A stretch of DNA of 64,000 nucleotides, from NCBI RefSeq assembly GCF_004151245.1, contig NZ_JUIW01000008.1, positions 62,001 through 126,000 on the forward strand. Direction: 5' to 3'. The stretch comes from Flavobacterium beibuense. GTDB taxonomy: Bacteria; Bacteroidota; Bacteroidia; Flavobacteriales; Flavobacteriaceae. Of this stretch, positions 40,170-49,300 are shown piece by piece. Every line of letters begins with the position of its first letter. Position 1 is the first letter of the stretch. The notes beneath the pieces were generated by a model. The model worked only from the letters and a program-made list of their open reading frames with translations, did not search any database and was not told the origin of the DNA. Position numbers and translations under genes: made by a program.

Positions 40170-41054
40170 TTGTCCCTTATAGAATATTTTACAGAACCCT
40201 ATAAGTGTAAGTATAACGGCAAGGAACTGCAAGACGAGTTGGGGCTTAACATGTACGACTATGGAGCTAGGAATTATGACCCTGCGCTGGGTAGATGGTT
40301 TAATGTGGATCCTAAAGCAGAGGCTTACACGGGTTGGAGTCCTTACAACTATGTCTTAAATAATCCTGTAAGATATGTTGATCCGAATGGCGCGGATGTT
40401 TATTTAATTATATGGGGAACTAGCGATGGAGAAATAGGTCATGCTGGAATTGCTGTTGATAACTATAAAACGGTTAATAAAAAAGATAAAAAAGGAAATG
40501 ATATTTTGGATAAAAATGGAAAGCCCGTTACTGAGCGAGTAAAAGATGGCACTGTAACTTATTATGATTTATGGCCAGGAGGAAGTGGAGCAGATAAAAG
40601 TAATTTTGACAAAGATGTTGAATCAAGCTATGGAGAGGCTGTTACTACATTAGATGAACTGAAAAACAGTGATGTCACTGGAAGTGAAGGTAGACCAGCT
40701 GATGGTATAATACAACTTGAAAATACTCCTTCAGGAGACGATTTAGTTACTCAAACATTACAAGCATTCCGTAACAACAATAATTCTTATAACGGTATAA
40801 ATTGTAATTGCTCTACCTATGCAGCTGACGGTATAGGAATGGCAGCAGCAGCAGGTAGCCCACTAACAAATTATAGAGAAAATATTGGAAAATATTCTAA
40901 TGTAGTCACACCTAATCAATTGTATAAAGCAACGGCTTCATTACCAAATGCAACTATAATCAAAGATCCTGGTACAAAAGTTGAGAAAAAATTTATTGAA
41001 GGTGTAAGCGGTGGCGGTGCGAAACAAAAAACAGGTGAAAAAAAAGTTAATTAA
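40170..41054 (+). CDS. Orphan RHS C-terminal cassette with papain-like candidate toxin
   Basis: The frame starts only with TTG (a stop lies at 40149), with no signal peptide, so it may be silent. It opens abruptly in the RHS core (KYNGKELQDELGLNMYDYGARNYDPALGRW) and closes the core with YVDPNGAD. This segment is close to the core end of the full RHS gene at 24377-28729. The ~215-residue tip differs completely from that protein's tip. It has GHAGIAVDNY early and NCNCSTYAADG late, a His-then-Cys order seen in permuted NlpC/P60-type cysteine peptidases (inference). A small lipoprotein gene follows 2 nt later. Confidence 0.72.
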   Translation: MSLIEYFTEPYKCKYNGKELQDELGLNMYDYGARNYDPALGRWFNVDPKAEAYTGWSPYNYVLNNPVRYVDPNGADVYLIIWGTSDGEIGHAGIAVDNYKTVNKKDKKGNDILDKNGKPVTERVKDGTVTYYDLWPGGSGADKSNFDKDVESSYGEAVTTLDELKNSDVTGSEGRPADGIIQLENTPSGDDLVTQTLQAFRNNNNSYNGINCNCSTYAADGIGMAAAAGSPLTNYRENIGKYSNVVTPNQLYKATASLPNATIIKDPGTKVEKKFIEGVSGGGAKQKTGEKKVN

Positions 41055-41056
41055 CG

Positions 41057-41392
41057 ATGAGATACATATTAATAGCACTATTCTTATTCTTTACAAGCTG
41101 TGAAAAAAAACAAGACATAATCACTAATAAAGAAATAAAGTGTATAAAAATATATGAAAAGGAAGAAAATAATAATCCTTTGATTATACGAGATTCGGAT
41201 AGTATTCAAGAAATTTTGAAGAAAATAAATAATAATAGGAGAGAAATAATAAAATTTCGTCCAAAATTTTTAATGAAAGTTATTTATAAAAATAATCAGC
41301 ATAAAATAGTTTTTATTAATGAAAAGGCTATAAAAATAGATAATATTACTTATAGAACAGGAGATAATATTATTGATAGTTTAGTCCAGTAG
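41057..41392 (+). CDS. Small lipoprotein, candidate immunity to the orphan RHS tip
   Basis: The protein has 111 residues with a lipoprotein signal (ILIALFLFFTSCEKK, Cys15). The mature part is rich in Lys, Asn and Ile. It starts 2 nt after the orphan cassette, paralleling the lipoprotein after the full RHS gene, but the two are not alike in sequence. It may be a kept immunity gene even if the toxin cassette is silent. No family recognised. Confidence 0.65.
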   Translation: MRYILIALFLFFTSCEKKQDIITNKEIKCIKIYEKEENNNPLIIRDSDSIQEILKKINNNRREIIKFRPKFLMKVIYKNNQHKIVFINEKAIKIDNITYRTGDNIIDSLVQ

Positions 41393-41559
41393 TGTTTCAG
41401 TGATACTGATATGTATATTTTTTACTTTTTGCTAGATATTGCTTGGAGTCAAAAATAAGTAAAAGATAGCTAGTGTTGAAATAAGTACTTTTAGATGCGT
41501 TGACTACATTTTGTGTTAAGACATAAAAATTAATAAAATCTACATGATTAATAAAAAGT

Positions 41560-41588
41560 AAGGCAACCTGCGGGTTGCTTTATTATTT
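41560..41588. terminator. GCAACC hairpin, copy B
   Basis: AAGGCAACC-TGCG-GGTTGCTTT followed by ATTATTTT, 168 nt after the orphan lipoprotein stop. Nearly identical to copy A at 9015 including the bases beyond the hairpin. Confidence 0.78.
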
Positions 41589-41798
41589 TAAGACCATTTT
41601 CAAAACCCATATAACCCCAGCCAAAACCATTACAACCAAAGCAATGGTTATTTGTAGTATAGTACCAATTAAACCAAAAGCACTAACTGGTGAGGGAGTA
41701 TTACGGTTTTGATGGGATTTTATACCAGAGAGGATTTTGCCTGTTATAAGGTCGTATTTAAGCTGTGTTGATGGTGAGTTATAATGATAAGCTAAACT
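41583..41798 (-). pseudogene. Start-less membrane ORF, copy B (with possible frameshift)
   Basis: The conserved 57-residue part (41583-41756: YDLITGKILSGIKSHQN ... VIWVLKMVLK) matches copy A at 9038-9211 without gaps. Here the frame stays open for 14 more codons upstream (including HYNSPSTQLK) to a TAG at 41799, again with no ATG, GTG or TTG. In a neighbouring frame the DNA just upstream encodes a protein-like stretch (YSKRISNLNKDLEALLEF) ending at 41779, which suggests a frameshifted longer gene. This fills most of the 41393-41949 gap together with the hairpins. Confidence 0.5.
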
Positions 41799-41849
41799 CT
41801 AAAAGAGCTTCTAAATCTTTGTTTAGGTTCGATATTCTCTTAGAGTAGT

Positions 41850-41889
41850 CTACTAAGTAAAAAGGCTTCACATATGTGAAGCCTTTTTT
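41850..41889 (+). repeat. Copy of the tRNA-fMet tail and terminator
   Basis: CTACTAAGTAA (41850-41860) followed by AAAGGCTTCACAT / ATGTGAAGCCTTT and a T-run. It matches the end of tRNA-fMet copy 1 plus its terminator (8675-8716), differing by a 2-nt insertion and one base, but no tRNA body precedes it. Confidence 0.8.
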
Positions 41890-41910
41890 GTTTATACTTG
41901 TTTATAATTG

Positions 41911-41950
41911 ATAAAAAAGAAAGCCACTCATTTGAGTGGCTTCCTTTTTT
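41911..41950. terminator. Terminator of the minus-strand lipoprotein gene
   Basis: Stem AAGCCACTCA / TGAGTGGCTT (41921-41942) with T-runs on both sides, just after the stop at 41950. Confidence 0.82.
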
Positions 41951-42378
41951 TATTGTTGTAAAGGTAATGTTTTGTCATAAACTCCTAGTTCCTGAGTCAT
42001 TATGCCATTTTCCCAAAGTGTAAGGTGTATAAAGTTTTGTTCCTTCATATAGTCGCTAAACCTTAGTTCGGTAGTATCAGAAAGGTAAATTATCATCCAA
42101 CAGTCTCCGTTTACAAATACCCTGTAATCTATAAGATCAAGGTTATACATATCCTTTATCCATACCTTATTGTCTGATATGGTAATAACAACCTGCTCTT
42201 TGCCTGTTGTTGGTTCGCCAGTATGGAGAGTATATTCTCCTTTTAACTGAATTGGGACTGCCTGATTTACTACTGAAGCTTCGGTTTCGTTTGAAGATTG
42301 GTTAATGTCGTCAGTCTCGCAAGAGCTTACAAATAAGGCTACTAGCCCTATCAGTAAAGATAAAGTTAAATTTTTCAT
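41950..42378 (-). CDS. Predicted lipoprotein of unknown function
   Basis: The protein has 142 residues with a lipoprotein signal (SLLIGLVALFVSSCETD, Cys20). The mature part is a small beta-rich domain (IQLKGEYTLHTGEP, VVITISDNKVWIKDMYNLD, DCWMIIYLSDTTELRFSDY), lipocalin-like in feel but not assignable. It is monocistronic, with a -7 element (TAACTTTG) and a long AT palindrome upstream. Its leader is the A/C-rich kind (ACCCCACACCCC). Confidence 0.75.
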   Translation of the reverse strand: MKNLTLSLLIGLVALFVSSCETDDINQSSNETEASVVNQAVPIQLKGEYTLHTGEPTTGKEQVVITISDNKVWIKDMYNLDLIDYRVFVNGDCWMIIYLSDTTELRFSDYMKEQNFIHLTLWENGIMTQELGVYDKTLPLQQ

Positions 42379-42400
42379 GGGGTGTGGGGTTTTAACTTTA

Positions 42401-42433
42401 CAAAGTTACTATTTATTTAATATTTAAATAAAT
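42401..42433 (-). promoter_or_regulatory. -7 element and overlapping palindrome for the lipoprotein gene
   Basis: On the minus strand TAACTTTG (42408-42401) fits the -7 consensus. The perfect inverted repeat ATTTATTTAA-TAT-TTAAATAAAT (42411-42433) covers the upstream promoter region and could be an operator, though the area is very AT-rich. Confidence 0.45.
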
Positions 42434-42632
42434 AGTAAGTCTTTTATTTAATATTTTTATAAATAAATTAAAATTTTAACTAATTGGGGTGCGTGTTATT
42501 AGTTCTATGTTGAGAATTTTATTGTTAATTAGCTGTTTTGTCGTTTTTTATATAAATTCTGTTAACAATAATTTAAGTTTTATTTTGTAATGTATTGTTA
42601 AATTTGAGAATAATCTAAAAATCAATTTAACT

Positions 42633-42959
42633 ATGGGAAAATTTGTAAGAAAGAAAGCCAAAAACGGAGATTTTTATTTTAATCTGAAAGCAGGAAACGG
42701 TGAAATTATCTTAACAAGTGAAATGTATAAAAGCAAAGCGTCATGTGATAACGGAATTTCTTCTGTAAAGGAAAACGCCCCAAAAGATGAAAAATATGTC
42801 AAGGAAACAGCTGCTAATGGTAAGCATTACTTTAATCTTAAAGCCGGAAACGGACAAGTGATAGGTAGTAGCCAGATGTATGAAAGCACATCGGGAAGAG
42901 ATAATGGTATTGAATCTGTTAAGAAAAACGCGCCTGATGCTGAAGTTATAGACGAATAA
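42633..42959 (+). CDS. YegP-like protein (two DUF1508 repeats)
   Basis: The protein has 108 residues built from two tandem units of about 50. Unit one is GDFYFNLKAGNGEIILTSEMYKSKASCDNGISSVKENAP, and unit two repeats the pattern with HYFNLKAGNGQVIGSSQMYES and NGIESVKKNAP. This is the standard two-repeat YegP form, a small cytoplasmic protein of unknown function. It is monocistronic and followed by a good terminator. Confidence 0.95.
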   Translation: MGKFVRKKAKNGDFYFNLKAGNGEIILTSEMYKSKASCDNGISSVKENAPKDEKYVKETAANGKHYFNLKAGNGQVIGSSQMYESTSGRDNGIESVKKNAPDAEVIDE

Positions 42960-42984
42960 TGTCAAAAAAAAAATAGGGATAAAG

Positions 42985-43018
42985 AGCAGTGTTGTTACCT
43001 AAATAACACTGCTTTTTT
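42985..43018 (+). terminator. Terminator of the YegP gene
   Basis: A 12-bp stem (AGCAGTGTTGTT / AATAACACTGCT, one G-U pair) followed by a T-run. Confidence 0.88.
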
Positions 43019-43060
43019 ATTTATTTTTTAAATAAATTAAGAGGGTATAAAATTTATCCT

Positions 43061-43223
43061 GTTAAAAATTTGTTAACAATATTGTTAACGCTAAAATGTT
43101 AAAACAGTTAAAAAATAAATTGAAAATATTCTTTTTGTAATTATTTTTTAGCCTTTTGAGTGTCAAAAAAAAGATGCATTTTTTATCGATAAAAAACACA
43201 TATAAAACCAAAAGGTGTTTTTT
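43061..43223. promoter_or_regulatory. Palindrome-rich control region of the spr-type operon
   Basis: Contains two perfect 18-bp palindromes, GTTAACAATATTGTTAAC (43072-43089) and TTTTTTATCGATAAAAAA (43179-43196); three GTTAAAA motifs (43061, 43098, 43107); and a 9-bp hairpin AAAAAACAC / GTGTTTTTT (43191-43223). No exact TAnnTTTG box is seen. This accounts for most of the 366-nt gap before the first spr gene. Confidence 0.5.
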
Positions 43224-43325
43224 GTCGTATTTAATGAGTGTTTTGTCGATTTGTTTTTTTGATAAGAATTTGTTTACATAGGTTTATTCTTGAAAGTTGA
43301 AATTCGCCAAAACATCAACTATAGG

Positions 43326-46300
43326 ATGCACAACCTTTTTGTTAGAAAATATCTATTATTCTACTATTTAGTAGTTTGTGTAGGGTTTGTTACTTGCGGT
43401 TACTCGCAAATAACAATCTCTACACCGGGTGTAGGCTTTACTCAGGCCTGTGCATCAGCCAGTTCAGGTGCATTTAATTTCTCATTTTCGTTTTTCCCTC
43501 CGGCTAACCTTGGGCCTACTAACCAGTTTATAGTGGAGTTATCAAGTCCAACAGGAGATTTTTCTTCACCTACCATAGTAAAAACATTAACAAATACAAC
43601 ATCACCGGTATCAAGCAATTTTGTATTTCCTCCTAATACCTACGGAGATGGTTACAGGATAAGGGTAAGAAGTACCGATCCGGTTAAGATTAGTGCGCCA
43701 AGTGTGGCCTTTTCGGCTTACTATGCGGTACATAACCAGCCATTTTCTGTAAATGGTAACGTAAGTACAGTAAATTTATGCGGAGGAGGTAGTCAGGTAT
43801 TACAGATAGATAATACAGGTACTCCTGCTTCACCCTTGTATTATCCGCAATTAACTTATATCTGGTATAAAGATTATGTTGAAATACCGGGAGAGACAGG
43901 TAGTAGTATTACAGTTTCTCAGGCGGGTTCTTATTATGCCATTGTAGATTATGGGCCTTGTGTCATGAATTCCTACTCTAATATAATTCAGGTCAACGCA
44001 CAATCAATACTCAACCCTACAATACAATCGGCCGGGAATCAAACAACAATTTGTCCCGCCAGTAACATTTTGCTCACCAGTGTCCTCCAGCAATCGGGCT
44101 ATACATATAAATGGTACAAAGACAATGTTTTAATACCCGGAGCAACCTCTGCTACATACGCTGCCACACAAGGCGGTGTTTATCATTTAGTATTAACAAG
44201 TAACGGATGTAGCTTCGATTCTAATTCCATTACACTGAATACTACCGATTTTACTTTAGATATAGATCCTGCCGTTTCTACTTCAATTATACCAGGGGAA
44301 ACGCTGACCTTGACAGCTATAACAGATGCGATTTCGCCAACAATAGCTTGGTATAAGGATAACGTATTGATTTCGGGAGCTAACGGACTTACTTTAAATG
44401 TTACTCAGTCTGGTGATTATAAAGTAGTAGTTACACAGCCTACCCCTTGTAATATTGTTAAAGAGGCGACAGTAAGTATTGAATATCCTTCTAACTTTAA
44501 TTTACAGATACAAACATCTCCTGCGTATGTGTCATGCAGCAGTACAACTGTAGATCTTTCGATTTCTCAGTTTGATGCAACACTTTTAAGCGGCGTAACA
44601 AGTCTTATAGGCAATTCCTATGGTTATGCCTATCAGTGGTATAAAGATGGGGTTGCTGTCTCAGGAGGTACAGGAACTGGTTTAACACTAAATAATCCTG
44701 CTTTAAATGGTAGTTATGAATTAAGGATAACAATGCCGGGTTACGGTGTTATTGTATCTAATGCTATTACTATTAATTTAAGTGCGCCTACGCCTGTAAT
44801 TTCAGGAAGTTCAATTTTATGTGACAGTGGTACGGTAACACTAACTTCTAATGTAACTTCTCCTAATTATACTTACCAATGGTATAAAGACGCTGTTATT
44901 ATTCCGGGAGCAACTACATATAGCTATACTGTAAATGCGGAAGGTGATTATTACATGGCTGTAACTGCAGGTGCTTGTACACAGCAGTCAAACACAATTA
45001 GTGTAGTTCAGGATGAAATAACAATAAGCAGTAGCACTCCTGCATTGGATTTAATACTACCGGGACAAACAAAACCACTAACTATTACTACTGATGCCAA
45101 TGGGCCTCAATATTCATGGACCAGAGATGGCGTTCCTGTTGCGGGTACTACTGCAACCCTTAATGCTACACAGGATGGTGAGTATGTAGTAACGGTAACA
45201 CAAACAGCAGGTTGTCCGGAAACGGCACAGTATACTTTTGTGCTTGAATATCCGACAGGATTTAACGTAACTATAGCGCCTCAGGCAGGCTACCTTGCCT
45301 GTACGAGCACAAGTGCAACACTTGAAATAACAAGTTTTATAGCCACAACATCATTAGGAAATGTACCTATGACTGATTTGGGTTATACATACCAATGGTT
45401 TAAGAATGGTGTTGCAGTAGCAGGTGCTACCACACCAACACTTAATATAACCAGTGCGGCTGAAAATGGTAATTACTACTTACAGATTACAATGCCTGAT
45501 TTTGCGCCTGTTGTATCTAATACAGTAAATATAAATCTTGCGGTTCAATCAGTAACTATAAGTGGTAATACTACAATTTGTTCGGGAGGAAACACTTTGC
45601 TATCATCCAGCTTAACGGCACCAACTTATAGCTTCCAGTGGTATAAAGACGGAGTTTCTATACTTGGGGCAACTTCATCAACTTATTCGGCAAATGCAAA
45701 TGGTAACTACTACATAACAGTAGGTAATGGTACCTGTAACATGCAGTCGAACACCTTAGTTGTTACCACCGAAACAGTAACAATAAACAGTAGTACTCCA
45801 ACACTGGATTTAATACTGCCGGGAGAAACAAAACCATTAACTGTTACTACAGATGCCAACGGGCCTCAGTATTCATGGACCAGGGATGGCGTTGCTATTG
45901 CAGGCACTACTTCAACAATCAACGCTACCCAGGATGGTGAGTATGTTGTAACGGTAACACAAACAGTAGGCTGTGCTGCAACAGCACAATATACTTTTGT
46001 ACTTGAATACCCAACAGGCTTTGATGTTACTATAGCTCCTCAGGCAGGTTATTTAGCGTGTACCAGTACAAGTGCTACGCTGGATATAACAAACTTTATT
46101 GCTATTACACCATCCGGAAATGTGCCAATGACCGATTTAGGTTATGCATATCAGTGGTTTAAGGATGGCGTTGCCGTGGCAGGTGCTACTACGCCAAGTT
46201 TAACCATAACAAGTGCTGCACAAAACGGCAACTACTATTTGCAGGTTACGCTTCCGGACTTTGCACCTGTTGTATCGAATACGGTTAATATAAACCTTGC

Positions 46301-49300
46301 GGTACAAACGGTAACTATAAGCGGTACTACTACAATTTGTTCAGGAAGCTCTACTGTGCTTTCATCAAGTTTAACAGCACCAACTTATAGCTTCCAGTGG
46401 TATAAGGATGGTGTTGCGATACCGGGTGCTACTTCTTCAACTTATTCTGCAAATGCTGAAGGTGATTACTACATAACAGTAGGTAACGGTACCTGTAACA
46501 TGCAGTCTAATACTTTAACTATAACAACTGCGGTTGTAAATATAAACAGTAGTACTCCAACACTGGATTTAATACTACCGGGACAAACAAAAACATTAAC
46601 TGTTACTACAGATGCCAATGGGCCTCAGTACTCATGGACCAGGGATGGCGTTGCTATTGCGGGCACTACTTCAACAATCAACGCTACCCAGGATGGTGAG
46701 TATGTTGTAACGGTAACACAAACAGTAGGCTGTGCTGCAACAGCACAGTACACTTTTGTGCTTGAATACCCAACAGGCTTTAATGTTACTATAGCTGCTC
46801 AGGCAGGTTACATTGCCTGTACCAGTACAAGTGCTACGCTGGATATAACAAACTTTATCGCTATTACACCATCCGGAAATGTGCCAATGACCGATTTAGG
46901 TTATGCATATCAGTGGTTTAAGGATGGTGTTGCCGTGGCAGGTGCTACTACGCCAAGTTTAACCATAACAAGTGCTGCACAAAACGGTAACTATTATTTA
47001 CAGATAACACTTCCTGATTTTGCACCGGTTGTGTCAAATACGGTAAACATAAACCTTGCGGTACAAACAGTAACCATAAGCGGTACAGCTACAATTTGTC
47101 CGGGAAGCACAACTTTACTTTCATCAAGTTTAACAGCACCAACTTATAGCTTCCAGTGGTATAAGGATGGTGTTGCAATACCGGGAGCCAACTCAGCAAC
47201 ATACTCTGCAAATGCAGTAGGTGATTACTATATTACGGTAGGTAACGGTACCTGTAATATGCAGTCTAATACTATTACAGTTACTTTAGAAACTATTTCG
47301 GTAAACAGTACTAACCCCGTAGTAGATATAATACTGCCGGGACAAAATAAACTTATTACTGTTACTACCGATGCTATGGGACCTCAGTACTCATGGACAA
47401 GAAACGGAGTTGCTTTACCTGAAACAACAGGTACCTTAACCGCAACTCAGGATGGACAGTATGTTGTGACCATAACCCAAACTATGGGTTGTACTACAAC
47501 TACGCAAATGACATTTGTTTTGGGTTATCCTACAGGCTTTACAATAGCTATAGCTCCGGATACATCTTATTCACCTTGTGCGAGTACATCGGTAGATTTA
47601 GATATATCGAGTTTTATTGCTATAACTTCTGAAGGTAATATCCCAATGACTGATTTAGGATATGCATACCAGTGGTTCCTTAACGGTGTTGCCATACCGG
47701 GAGCTACATCACCGTCTTATACTGTAAACGATGCCAGTCAAAATGGTAATTACAGGCTACAGGTTATTATGCCTGGTTTCTCTGCCTTACTGTCTAACAC
47801 AGTATCAATAACATTGAGTATAGGTACTGTAGATATATCGCAAAGTGGCTTGCTTTGTCCGGATGATCCGCAGGTAGATCTTACTTCAAGTGTAACTATT
47901 CCTTCTTATGGTTATGAGTGGTTTAAAGACGGTGTTTCTGTTGCTACAGGTAATAACCCTGTATATACAGCTACAGCAGAAGGTGAGTATTATGTGGTAA
48001 TAACAACTCCTAGCTGCTCATTTGTTTCTAATATCCTTGACTTGGTATTGAGTGATTTCAGTTTAACTCCGGACACTCCTCTGGAAGATGTTATTATACC
48101 GGGAGAGAATAAGTTACTGTCTGTTACTACAGATGCTTTATCACCAATATTCACATGGTATAAAGATGGTGTTCTTATACCAGCCGAGACTACATCTTCA
48201 ATTTATGTAAGTACAGAGGGTGAATATAAAGTAGAAGTTAAGCAAACACAGGATTGTAGTATTGTAAAGGAACTTACCTTTATACTTACTTATCCGTTAG
48301 GATTTGATATACAAATTGCTCCCGATGGGGATTTTGTGGAATGTGCCGATACAGCCACATCACTAAATATAGTTGTATTTGATGCCTTGAGCCCTATGGG
48401 TGGCACCATAGATATACTGGATAATAACTACGGTTACGGATACCAGTGGTATAACAATGGTACTCCTATACCGGGAGCAACAGGAACAAGTATTGCCGTA
48501 AACGAAAGCGGCGAATATTACCTTGAGGTTACAATACCTGATTTTGGTCCTATTCCTTCAAATACAATAACTGTAAATCTTGGATTTATTGATAATGTTA
48601 CCATAGCTACAAACGATGTATTTTGTGCAGATGGTACCACGATAAATATAACTTCTAATGTTAATGATAGTGCTTATACCTACAGATGGTATAAAGTGGG
48701 AAGCAGCACAGTGATAGGTAACAGTAACTCTATTACGGTTACCGAAGGCGGAAGCTATTTTATGGAGGTAAGCTATGAGAACTGTACCATTTCTTCTAAT
48801 GTACTGGAAGTAATACCATATGATATGTCTCAGGTAGCGATAAGTACCGGACCTACATTTGATCTTCCGGAAGGAACAACATCAACAATTACTGCAAGTG
48901 GAGCCGAAAGCTACGCATGGTATTTAAACGGGGTGGTTGTTTCAAATTCTCCAAGTGTTGAGGTTTCACAAGGTGGTTTATATACCGTAGTGGCAACTGT
49001 TGGAGAATGTGAAGAAACAAGAGAAGTAATGGTAAGCGTAGTAGAAAACAATGTTATAGCCATACCTAATACAATCACACCAAACAACGACGGTAAAAAC
49101 GATAAGTGGGCATTGCCTGCAAAATATGTAAACAAGGACAATGTAGAAATTGTGATATATGCCCCAAGTGGTACAATTGTATTCAGGGCTTCAAATTATA
49201 TGAATAACTGGCCGGAGAGTGATTTTACATATTCCACAAAAAGTCTGGTGTACTATTACACCATTATGGAAGATAATGAGATTACAAAGAGAGGCTCTAT

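Noticed and set aside
44796..47829. Direct repeats that might suggest a CRISPR-like array
   Set aside because: The repeats are 759 bp, in frame and protein-coding, with no short repeat-spacer pattern. No CRISPR array is seen anywhere in the window.
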